Below are positions 28,177-34,928 of a stretch of 64,000 bases of DNA, piece after piece. The notes under the pieces are model-generated. The model ran no database searches. It was not told the origin of the DNA and saw only the letters and a program-made list of their open reading frames with translations. Position numbers and translations under genes: made by a program. Position 1 is the stretch's first letter. Every line of letters begins with the position of its first letter. The DNA is from Myxococcaceae bacterium (GTDB taxonomy: Bacteria > Myxococcota_A > Polyangia > Polyangiales > Ga0077539): positions 51,328 through 115,327 of the forward strand of contig SCUS01000180.1 in assembly GCA_004297725.1 (NCBI GenBank), read 5' to 3'.

Positions 28177-28803
28177 TCACCCGGCAGCCTCGAAGGCCCG
28201 GTCGTAGAGCTCGTCGATCGGTAGTTCCAGCGTCGCCGACGTGAGCCGCAGCGTGTCGCCTGCCCGAAACTCCCGCAGCGTCCACACTCCCTCCGCGGCG
28301 CGCTCGTAGTGCTCCACGTGGGGCTCGACCGACGACATCATCAGGTAGTGCCGCAGCGAAGCGATCGTGCGGTCCCCGGCGAATTTCTCCGCGCGGTCGA
28401 AGGACTCGGTCCCCGGCGAGAGCACCTCGATGAGCGCGACAGGATTCTCCACGATGTCGCGCTTGCCTTCATGCAACGCGAGCGCGCCGCAGACGATCGT
28501 CACGTCCGGGTACACCACACCCGCCTTCAAGGGGACCCACACCTTCAGATCGGACGTGAACGCGCTGCACGGCTTGCCGCGAAGCCTCGACCCGATCGCG
28601 ATGATGGCGTTCGCGGCGATCATGGCGTGCTCCGGTGAGCCGCCTTCCATGCCCCACATCGGGAAGATCTCGCCGTCCCAGAGAATGTGCTTCTCCTGGG
28701 CGGCGCTCTCGAACTCACGGTACTGATCGAGCGTCACCCGCTGCTTCACCGCCGTCGCATGCATCACCATCGCCCCGGAAGGCAAACGCTTCTCGAGACT
28801 CAT
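28177..28803 (-). CDS. Uma2 family endonuclease-like protein
   Basis: This 208-residue protein belongs to the Uma2 (DUF820) group of PD-(D/E)xK-fold proteins. It has LDQYREFE, LWDGEIFPM, a central EHAMIAAN, YPDVTIVCG (Asp100) and ALIEVLSPGTESFDRAEKF (Glu126, Lys140). The nuclease core residues are present. These proteins occur as many paralogues in cyanobacteria and myxobacteria and are often linked to mobile DNA; biological roles are unproven. It sits in the accessory region between the ATP-grasp remnant and a repeat-rich gap. The start could instead be the ATG at 28770. Confidence 0.87.
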   Translation of the reverse strand: MSLEKRLPSGAMVMHATAVKQRVTLDQYREFESAAQEKHILWDGEIFPMWGMEGGSPEHAMIAANAIIAIGSRLRGKPCSAFTSDLKVWVPLKAGVVYPDVTIVCGALALHEGKRDIVENPVALIEVLSPGTESFDRAEKFAGDRTIASLRHYLMMSSVEPHVEHYERAAEGVWTLREFRAGDTLRLTSATLELPIDELYDRAFEAAG

Positions 28804-29099
28804 GGCGAAGGCGAGGCATCGGTGACGGGATCGACCTCGAAGAGAAGCTCCCGGGGTGTTGGCCCGAGGGTTCTATCGGGGTGTCGACCCGCTGCTGACG
28901 CAACCGCGAGACCCCTCGACCAGGGCTGGACCGGGTCGTGGCACGGTCCGTTGCGCTGGAGGTGCAGTCGCGACCGGGGGGAGAGCCCTGGGCGTTGCCT
29001 TCGATGGGGTGTCGGAACCCCCTCCCGGGTCCCTCGCGAGGCCTCTGGAGGGGAGTTCCGACCGGGGAGAGCCGCGACGCGTTGCGTACGAGGGGGGTC
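28804..29099. repeat. Repeat-rich gap with nested inverted repeat
   Basis: No gene is seen. A 45-base unit beginning CGACCGGGG and containing GCGTTGC occurs at 28971 and again at 29059, with a more diverged copy near 28930. Between the two main units lies a long inverted repeat: arms at 29011-29025 and 29047-29062 pair over 15 bp with a single bulged base, and the loop contains the palindrome CCTCGCGAGG (29032-29041). The hairpin lies just beyond the stop of the leftward gene at 29100 and may end its transcript. Confidence 0.7.
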
Positions 29100-29855
29100 T
29101 CAGCCGGGCTTCGGCGTCTCTCCGCCCGGCGTCGACGCGTCGGCCGCGTTGGCCGTCGCCCGGGCGCGGTGCTCGACCAGCGGCTTGAGGAGGTTGCCCA
29201 CGAGCTCCTCGGAGGCGGGGTCGTCGTCCTCGGCATACGAGGCGACCTTGAGAACGTAGCCGCGGAGGCTCTGGGCGAAGGCGTCGAGCTGCGGCCGCCG
29301 CGTCCCGACGGTCGGGTCGCTCGCGACGCCAGCGGAGGTGATCTCCAGGCGCTCTCCGTACGCCTTGTGCGCCGCGCGCAGGCGTGTGACGAACTCCCTG
29401 CCGCCGAGCTCCGCCACGGTCTTCTCGTGGTCGTCCGCGGCGAGGCGCTGGAGCCGGAGCGCCGACTCGCTCCACTGCTCCACGTAGGGGAGCTGGATGA
29501 ACGCCAGGCCGTCGTGGAAGAGCGCGTCGTACACGGCGTCCGCGCGCGACGCCTGCGGTGCGCCGGGGAGGCGCTTCCACCCGGCGAGGCACCCGCCGAG
29601 CGCGGCCCAGCACCCGTCGAGCACGCGGTCGGCGAGGACCACCTCGGGCCCGTACTTCTTCTTCTGCGCGAGCGCGACCATCGCGTCGTTGAGCTCCGCG
29701 TGCGCCGCGGAGAGCCGGTCGAGCGCGCGCTTCGCGATCCTCGGCGCGCCGAACTCCTCCGCGGCGGCGAGCAGGGCGGCGCCCAGCGCGAGCGCAGCGG
29801 GCGCGGTCATGCGCGGTAGCTCGATGACATCGTTGGCGGTGTAGCTACGTCCCAT
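29100..29855 (-). CDS. Hypothetical soluble protein
   Basis: The protein has 251 residues and is predicted to be largely alpha-helical with no signal peptide. The segment MGRSYTANDVIELPRM begins it; later parts include AELNDAMVALAQKKKYGPEVVLADRV and a charged LRAAHKAYGERLEIT region. Similar single-domain helical proteins recur as paralogues in myxobacteria, but I do not recognise a named family. The ATG at 29855 is chosen because a GGAGGG lies upstream at a usable distance. Upstream sequence contains repeat copy B and no further reading frame of quality. Confidence 0.6.
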   Translation of the reverse strand: MGRSYTANDVIELPRMTAPAALALGAALLAAAEEFGAPRIAKRALDRLSAAHAELNDAMVALAQKKKYGPEVVLADRVLDGCWAALGGCLAGWKRLPGAPQASRADAVYDALFHDGLAFIQLPYVEQWSESALRLQRLAADDHEKTVAELGGREFVTRLRAAHKAYGERLEITSAGVASDPTVGTRRPQLDAFAQSLRGYVLKVASYAEDDDPASEELVGNLLKPLVEHRARATANAADASTPGGETPKPG

Positions 29856-29941
29856 GCGGTCCTGATCCCTCCAGCGAGCTCTCCAGCGGGCGTGGGCTGA
29901 GCTCCCCAACGCACGTCGCCTGCCCGGGAACTTCGCCGTCT

Positions 29942-30001
29942 GGGCGTTCTGGTAGCTGGAGGGGAGCCGTGCCAGCGAAGGTGCCGTGTTGCTTTCCCTA
30001 T
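29942..30001 (+). repeat. 60-bp dispersed repeat, copy B
   Basis: This is the partner of 26545-26604, in the same orientation, 3,397 bases apart. The 32-base 3' part (29970-30001) differs from copy A at two positions. As in copy A, a start codon followed by an open frame (Met-Pro-Ala-Lys-Val-Pro) lies at its 3' half. Confidence 0.75.
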
Positions 30002-30046
30002 CGGCCGGGCTGCCCTCGATGCGTGGCGGAGCGGCGGGCGCGGTGG

Positions 30047-30814
30047 GTGCGAGTGGCGACAAACCTCTCCCTTGTCGCGGTGCTCGGGCTTCTCATCCTC
30101 GCGTGCTGCTGCGCGTGCGGTTCGCTCGGGCTGCCCGATATTCCGGCACAGATGTCCCCTCAGGAGTTCGCCGTCATCGAAGCGGACCGAGCGAAGGATC
30201 CATGGCGGCTTGTGCTCGTTGCCTGGGTCCTGGCGTGTCTGACGGCGGGCCTCTACCTCGGCTCGCGCCACCTCACGCGCGACGCCACGACGCCGCTGCC
30301 GTCACCCCCTGCCGACCCGCTGGCGTCCTACCGCGACGGCCCGCCGGCGGAGTGCCCGCGGCACCCGTTCGCGCGGTCAGCGGCGGCCTCGGCCGACCGG
30401 CCATCACACGAGAGCGGCGGGCGCCCGCCGCCGGCGGTGAATCGGTCGCGTCTACGGGGCAACCGATCCCGACCATGCCCACCCTCGGCCGCCTCGCCGC
30501 GCTCGCCTACCTGCTCCCGCTGTTCGCCGCCGGGTGCACCGAGCCCGCTCCGGGGGCGGACGCCGCGGCCGACGCCGTCGTCGACGTGTCCCTCGACGCG
30601 CCGGGCGAGGCGCGGGTCGACGCCCCCGGGCCCGGCGCCCGCGGGCGCGTGGGGCCCGCCGGCGGCACCTTCGGCGGCGGCGGGGTGTCGGTGGTGGTGC
30701 CGCCCGGCGCGCTCGACCGCGAGGTGGATCTGGAGATCGCGACCGCGGTGCTACCAATCCCGGCGGGCTACCGGGGCTATTCGGCGGTGTACCGCGCCCG
30801 GCCCGAGGGGCTGA
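30047..30814 (+). CDS. Possible membrane protein with altered 3' end
   Basis: From a GTG, the first 110 codons look real: a Cys-rich hydrophobic N-terminus (ILACCCACG), an acidic loop (SPQEFAVIEADRAKDPW), a second membrane helix at about 53-71, and a Cys-Pro-Arg-His-Pro-Phe-Ala-Arg segment. After that the frame degenerates and overlaps the FG-GAP gene out of frame. A second copy of the Cys-Pro-Arg-His-Pro-Phe-Ala-Arg segment at 32834-32857 ends in a stop. The original gene may therefore have ended there and been split. An upstream GTG at 29969, inside repeat copy B, is also in frame. Confidence 0.35.
   Translation: MRVATNLSLVAVLGLLILACCCACGSLGLPDIPAQMSPQEFAVIEADRAKDPWRLVLVAWVLACLTAGLYLGSRHLTRDATTPLPSPPADPLASYRDGPPAECPRHPFARSAAASADRPSHESGGRPPPAVNRSRLRGNRSRPCPPSAASPRSPTCSRCSPPGAPSPLRGRTPRPTPSSTCPSTRRARRGSTPPGPAPAGAWGPPAAPSAAAGCRWWCRPARSTARWIWRSRPRCYQSRRATGAIRRCTAPGPRG
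30351..30380 (+). repeat. 30-bp direct repeat flanking the FG-GAP gene, left copy
   Basis: This copy matches 32829-32858 at 28 of 30 bases, in the same orientation. It lies 95 bases before the FG-GAP start codon. One of the two differences removes a TGA stop that the right copy has. Confidence 0.8.
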
Positions 30815-32763
30815 CCTTCGCCCGGCCGCTGGTCGTCACGGTCGAGTTCGCGGGCGACGCGGCGCGCGCGCAACTGCACTGGTCGCGCGCGGCGGGCGGC
30901 GGGTACGAGTCGCTCGGCGGCACCGTCACGGGCAACCTGATCACGGCCGCGGTGCAGCACTTCAGCACCGGCTTCGTCGGAGCGGAGGAGCGCGACGGTG
31001 GCGCGCCCGATGGGGCGCTCTCGCCCGACGTCCCGGCAGCTCTCGACGCGCGCCCCGAGCCCTCCGACGCCCTGACCGACGTCCCGACGTCCCTCGACGC
31101 GTCCGCGCCCGACGCGGGCGGGCTGCCGGACGCGCCGACGGCGGCCCTGCCCGCCCCGCGGCCCCTCGCCCCGCTGCCGATGGCGGGCGTGACCACGTGG
31201 CGGCCGACCCTCCGCTGGGCGCTCGCGCCGGGCGCCGACGGCGCGCGCGTGCAGATCTGCCGCGACCGGGCCTGCGCGACCGTGGAGCGCACCTTCGACG
31301 CCGCCGGGGACCGCGCGGCGCCCCCGGCCGACCTCACGCCCGGCGTCCACTTCTGGCGCCTGCGGGCGCGCGCCGGGGCCGCGCTCGGCGTCGCGTCGTC
31401 GCCCGTGTGGTCCTTCGTGGTGGGTCGCCGCTCCACGCCGGTGGACTCGGCGCGCGGCGCCACGCCCGACTTCGACGGCGACGGGCGCGCCGACCTCGTG
31501 GTCGGCGCCGAGCGGTACGCGGAGGGGACCGGGCGGGTGTACGTCTACCCCGGCCGGGCGGGCGGGGTCGGGCCCCACACCCGACTCACCGGCCCCGACG
31601 GGATCTCGCGCGGCTTCGGCGCGGTGCTCGTCACCCCGGGCGACGTCAACGGCGACGGCTACGGCGACCTCGTCGTCGGCATGCGCAACAACCGCGGGAC
31701 GCCGGTGCGGCTTCACGTCTACCACGGCGGACCGGCGGGCCTGCCGACGGAACCCACCGCGAGCATCGACGGCGTGGGCGGCGCGGCGTCCGCGGCGTCC
31801 GCGGCCGGCGACGTCAACGGCGACGGCTACGCCGACCTCGTCGTGGGGCCGGTGGGCCTCTCCGTACGTCTCTACTTCGGGAGCGCCACCGGCCTGCCCG
31901 CCACGCCCTCGCAGACCCTCGCCTTGCCGGACAGCACCAACCTGTTCGGCGTCGCGGTCGCGGGCGTGGGGGACCTCAACGGCGACGGCCGCGGGGACCT
32001 GGTGGTCAGCGCGCCCCTCCGATGCGCCACGCCGGGGTCGCCCGAGGCGGGCGTCCATCACGTCTTCGTCTACCTCGGCGGCGCGACGGGGGCGCCCGCC
32101 TCCCCGAGCGCCGACCTGCACATGCCGGGAGGGTGTCCGGAGAACATCATGCTCCCGGTGACCGCGCTCGGCGACACGGATGGCGACGGCTACGCCGACT
32201 TCGGCGTCGAGAACGGCTACACGTCCGTCCCGCACCGGCTGACCATCTTCCGGGGCGGCACCGCGCTGCCGACGGTGGGCGCGGGCCGCGTGCTGATGAC
32301 CGGCCGGGAGTCATTCATCCGCGTCGCGGCCCTGGGTGATGTCAACGGCGACGGCTACGGCGACGTGCTCGTGGGCAGCGGCCAGACCGGCTCCGCGGCG
32401 GGGTGGGCGAGGTTCTACCTGGGCGGCGGCGCCGGGCTGCCCGATGTCGCCAACGCGACCCGGACCGCCCCGTCCGCCGCGGCGTACGACTTCGGGATGT
32501 CGGTCGCGGGGCTCGGGGATCTCGACGGCGACGGCTTCGACGACGCGGCCGTCGGCTCGTGGAGCGACGGTGTGGGCCGGGTGCACGTCTACCAGGGCGC
32601 GGCCTCGGGCCCATCGGCCGCCGAGTGGTTCGTGCTGCGCGGTCTGGACGGCGAGGCGAGCGGCTACGGTGGGGTGCTGGCCCGCCGGCCGGTCCCGCCC
32701 GCGGGGCGCGGCGGGCGCGCACTCACCTCGCGTCGCCTGCGCCTCGCGTGGTCGGCGCGATAG
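30475..32763 (+). CDS. FG-GAP repeat lipoprotein with ZU5-like domain
   Basis: This 762-residue surface lipoprotein has a Phe-Ala-Ala-Gly-Cys lipobox (Cys20). It has a ZU5-like domain (about 58-165, GGTFGGGGVSVVVPPGAL), an Asp/Pro/Ala linker and a fibronectin-like beta-sandwich (about 235-320). At least six FG-GAP blades follow, with calcium-type motifs such as GDVNGDGYGDLVVG, as in integrin-like propellers. The last blade stops short: after ASGYGG the frame gives an Arg/Pro-rich tail instead of the expected GDxNGDG. The 3' end therefore looks truncated. It lies between the two 30-bp direct repeats, so it may have been inserted or duplicated as a unit. Confidence 0.85.
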   Translation: MPTLGRLAALAYLLPLFAAGCTEPAPGADAAADAVVDVSLDAPGEARVDAPGPGARGRVGPAGGTFGGGGVSVVVPPGALDREVDLEIATAVLPIPAGYRGYSAVYRARPEGLTFARPLVVTVEFAGDAARAQLHWSRAAGGGYESLGGTVTGNLITAAVQHFSTGFVGAEERDGGAPDGALSPDVPAALDARPEPSDALTDVPTSLDASAPDAGGLPDAPTAALPAPRPLAPLPMAGVTTWRPTLRWALAPGADGARVQICRDRACATVERTFDAAGDRAAPPADLTPGVHFWRLRARAGAALGVASSPVWSFVVGRRSTPVDSARGATPDFDGDGRADLVVGAERYAEGTGRVYVYPGRAGGVGPHTRLTGPDGISRGFGAVLVTPGDVNGDGYGDLVVGMRNNRGTPVRLHVYHGGPAGLPTEPTASIDGVGGAASAASAAGDVNGDGYADLVVGPVGLSVRLYFGSATGLPATPSQTLALPDSTNLFGVAVAGVGDLNGDGRGDLVVSAPLRCATPGSPEAGVHHVFVYLGGATGAPASPSADLHMPGGCPENIMLPVTALGDTDGDGYADFGVENGYTSVPHRLTIFRGGTALPTVGAGRVLMTGRESFIRVAALGDVNGDGYGDVLVGSGQTGSAAGWARFYLGGGAGLPDVANATRTAPSAAAYDFGMSVAGLGDLDGDGFDDAAVGSWSDGVGRVHVYQGAASGPSAAEWFVLRGLDGEASGYGGVLARRPVPPAGRGGRALTSRRLRLAWSAR

Positions 32764-32828
32764 GCCCGGTCGGTGCGGGCTGCCGAGGCGCGGTCTGGGT
32801 CGAGGCGACCGGCCCAGGGCGCCGCCGC

Positions 32829-32858
32829 AGTGCCCGCGGCACCCCTTCGCGCGGTGAG
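32829..32858 (+). repeat. 30-bp direct repeat flanking the FG-GAP gene, right copy
   Basis: This copy is 66 bases after the FG-GAP stop. It encodes Cys-Pro-Arg-His-Pro-Phe-Ala-Arg followed by TGA in the frame equivalent to the left copy. Confidence 0.8.
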
Positions 32859-32860
32859 GC

Positions 32861-32947
32861 TCACCCGTCGCTGAAGAGCGTCCAGCCCTTGACGGGCCGC
32901 GACCAGTCGATCGCCTCGCTCCGCAGTTCGCGGGCGTCGCGCTCCAC
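32861..32947 (-). CDS. Short frame continuing past a TGA from the 71-residue gene
   Basis: Twenty-eight codons from a GTG (Val-Glu-Arg-Asp-Ala-Arg-Glu-Leu start, Trp-Thr-Leu-Phe-Ser-Asp-Gly end) lie in the same frame as the 71-residue gene, separated only by a TGA at 32951-32953. The composition looks protein-like. It may be the true C-terminus of that gene cut by a nonsense mutation, or a separate micro-gene. The end of the frame touches the right 30-bp direct repeat. Confidence 0.35.
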   Translation of the reverse strand: MERDARELRSEAIDWSRPVKGWTLFSDG

Positions 32948-32950
32948 CGA

Positions 32951-33166
32951 TCACGCCACGCCCACGGGCGGCGCCATGGGGCGCGGCACGAGGTCGAGCT
33001 GCCGCGCCGGCGCGAGTTCCGCCGCGAACCGGCGGGCCGTCGACGCTTCGGCCTCCAAGAGCGCGGCGAGCCGTCCGAACTCGTGCGTGGGGTAGAAGCA
33101 CCATCGCCGCTGCCAGTTGAGCGCGTCGCGGAGCCTGCGATCGAGGCGCCCTCGCTCCTGCATCAC
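32951..33166 (-). CDS. Hypothetical small protein, possibly truncated
   Basis: This 71-residue protein is amphipathic and helical (RLRDALNWQRRWCFYPTHEF, then LEAEASTARRFAAELAP). It starts at a GTG followed at once by ATG. I recognise no family. The frame is open beyond its TGA stop for another 28 codons. An AT-rich palindromic element lies about 30 bases upstream and could be its promoter or operator. Small size, an upstream palindrome and a mobile-DNA neighbourhood recall toxin-antitoxin pairs, but no partner gene is visible. Confidence 0.45.
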   Translation of the reverse strand: MMQERGRLDRRLRDALNWQRRWCFYPTHEFGRLAALLEAEASTARRFAAELAPARQLDLVPRPMAPPVGVA

Positions 33167-33193
33167 CCGGCGGCGGTCGATGGAGCCACCCGC

Positions 33194-33214
33194 TTATACT
33201 GATTTTATGTCAGT
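33194..33214 (-). promoter_or_regulatory. AT-rich palindrome, candidate promoter/operator
   Basis: ACTGA-N7-TCAGT (33198-33214) overlaps a TATACT-like hexamer (33195-33200) in the only clearly AT-rich patch of this gap. It lies about 30 bases upstream of the leftward 71-residue gene. A promoter or repressor site is inferred from composition and symmetry alone. Confidence 0.35.
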
Positions 33215-33556
33215 TTGGCCGCTTTGACGGGCGCGCGAGATGTGTAGAAGCGATAGGGATTCATCCCGCGGCACGGAAAACCAGGCGATTTGGGCACCGC
33301 TGCCCTGTCAGGGAGGGTGCCGCGTTGGACGCCTTCTCCCCCCACAACCCCGAGCGGGCCCCTACGACCAACCCGACGCGCGACGCGCGGCGGCGCCGCA
33401 TGGCCCGCCGTGCGCCATGGGCGACGCACCAGAGGATGCCCTGGCAACGGACAGCCCCGCCGGACCGCTCACCGATCGCCTGCTCCGAATCCGGCAACGC
33501 GCCGAAGTGCTTGCTGCGAAGGGCGGGGCGATGCCATCGTGGGTATCAGAGCCCAC
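33215..33556. other. Gap before the DHH gene with repeat fragment C
   Basis: This gap holds a 15-base fragment of the dispersed repeat (33313-33327) and a 19-codon leftward frame ending in TAA at the palindrome. A rightward frame opens at the ATG at 33417 (Met-Gly-Asp-Ala-Pro-Glu-Asp start) and runs 72 codons into the DHH gene. It looks protein-like for about 40 codons. None is strong enough to call as a gene. Confidence 0.5.
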
Positions 33557-34519
33557 ATGGACGTACTCGTCGCCCACCACGGATACTGCTTCGACGGGGC
33601 CGCGAGCGCGGCGATCTTCTCCCGCTTCCTGAGGGAGACGCAGAGCGCGCTGAGCGACGCGAAGTTTCACTTCCGGGGCCTGCTCTACGAGCCCAACGCG
33701 CCGCCGCCGGGCGACAAGCTGATGACCGGGGCGATCAACGCCATCCTCGACTACCGCTACACGCAGTCGCCCTACCTGGACTGGTACTTCGACCACCACG
33801 TGAGCGCCTTCCAGGAGCCCGGCTCGGAGCTTCACTTCCGCGCCGACACCAGCGGCCGGAAGTTTCACGACGGCGCCTACGGGTCGTGCACCAAGTTCAT
33901 CATCGACGTGGCCCGGGAGCGCTGGGGCTGGACGGCGCCGGACCTCGACGAGCTCGTCGCCTGGAGCGACGTCATCGACGCCGCGCGCTTCACCGACGCC
34001 GACCAGGCGAGCTCCTTCGAGCCGGCGGCGATGAAGCTCGCCGCGGTGGTGCAGGAGCAGGGCGACGACTCGCTGCTGGCCTGGATGATCCCGCAGCTCT
34101 CCTCCACGCCGCTCGACGTGCTGGCCGAGCACCCGGACGTGCTGCGCCGGCTGGAGCCCATCAAGGCCCGTCACGAGGCGCTCTCCAAGCGCATGGAGCA
34201 GTCGGGTGAGCAGCGTGGCTCGGTGGCGTGGTTCGACCTCAGCGACGCGCCGCTCGACACCGTGGCGAAGTTCGTCGGGTACAAGCTCTTCCCGACGGCG
34301 GCCTACTCGGTGGTGCTCTCTCGCACGCACAAGCGGGTGAAGATCTCCGTGGGGTTCAATCCCTGGTCGAAGCACCCGCGGCGGCACGACATCGCCCGGC
34401 TCTGCGAGCGCCACGGGGGAGGCGGCCACCCGGTGGTGGGCGCGATCTCCCTGCCGCCGGGCGAGCTCGCCAGGGCGAAGGTCATCGTGGAGGAGTTCAT
34501 CCGGGAGCTGAATACCTGA
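33557..34519 (+). CDS. DHH-superfamily phosphoesterase
   Basis: The protein has 320 residues. Metal-binding motifs are visible: HHGYCFDGAASA near the start (His8, Asp13) and the DHH motif itself (79-81). Late in the protein is the DHHA1 Gly-Gly-Gly-Gly-His-Pro motif. These proteins hydrolyse phosphodiester or pyrophosphate bonds, for example in nano-RNA or cyclic dinucleotides. Which one applies here is not clear, and there is no RecJ OB domain. The gene follows the accessory region and is 66 bases upstream of the FKBP gene. The ATG at 33557 is chosen because conservation begins there. Confidence 0.87.
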   Translation: MDVLVAHHGYCFDGAASAAIFSRFLRETQSALSDAKFHFRGLLYEPNAPPPGDKLMTGAINAILDYRYTQSPYLDWYFDHHVSAFQEPGSELHFRADTSGRKFHDGAYGSCTKFIIDVARERWGWTAPDLDELVAWSDVIDAARFTDADQASSFEPAAMKLAAVVQEQGDDSLLAWMIPQLSSTPLDVLAEHPDVLRRLEPIKARHEALSKRMEQSGEQRGSVAWFDLSDAPLDTVAKFVGYKLFPTAAYSVVLSRTHKRVKISVGFNPWSKHPRRHDIARLCERHGGGGHPVVGAISLPPGELARAKVIVEEFIRELNT

Positions 34520-34585
34520 AGGGGTAACGGGCTCCCCGGATGGCCATTCCCGCGGCGGCGCGATCGTGCGACCGTGGCGGTCATC

Positions 34586-34912
34586 ATGGCAGACCTCCAG
34601 ATCGAAGAACTCCAGGCGGGCACGGGCGTCGAGGCCACCACCGGCAAGACCGTCGACGTGCACTACACGGGCTGGCTCACCGACGGGACGAAGTTCGACT
34701 CGTCGGTCGACCGCGGCCGGCCCTTCTCCTTCCCCCTCGGCGCGGGAAGGGTCATCAAGGGCTGGGACCAGGGGGTCGCCGGCATGAAGGTGGGCGGCAA
34801 GCGCAAGCTCACCATCCCCCCGGAGCTGGGCTACGGATCGCGCGGCGCCGGGGCGGTGATCCCCCCCGGCGCGACGCTGGTCTTCGAGGTCGAGCTGCTC
34901 GCGGTGAAGTGA
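34586..34912 (+). CDS. FKBP-type peptidyl-prolyl cis-trans isomerase
   Basis: This 108-residue single-domain FKBP is cytosolic (no signal peptide). It has VDVHYTGWLTDGTKFDSS, FPLGAGRVIKGWDQGVAGM, KRKLTIPPELGYGSRG and IPPGATLVFEVELL. Aromatic active-site residues including Tyr, Phe and Trp are in place. It speeds up prolyl bond isomerisation during protein folding. The start at the ATG of Met-Ala-Asp-Leu gives the normal family N-terminus; an in-frame GTG four codons upstream exists. It converges on the cytochrome-maturation operon. Confidence 0.97.
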   Translation: MADLQIEELQAGTGVEATTGKTVDVHYTGWLTDGTKFDSSVDRGRPFSFPLGAGRVIKGWDQGVAGMKVGGKRKLTIPPELGYGSRGAGAVIPPGATLVFEVELLAVK

Positions 34913-34928
34913 GCCGCCGCCGTCGACC

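Noticed and set aside
26545..30001. Dispersed 60-bp repeat considered as integron attC sites
   Set aside because: Neither copy shows the GTTRRRY/RYYYAAC core pair or long imperfect dyad of attC, and no integrase gene is seen.
32951..33166. Toxin-antitoxin module at the small orphan gene
   Set aside because: There is an upstream palindrome but no partner gene and no recognisable toxin or antitoxin motif.
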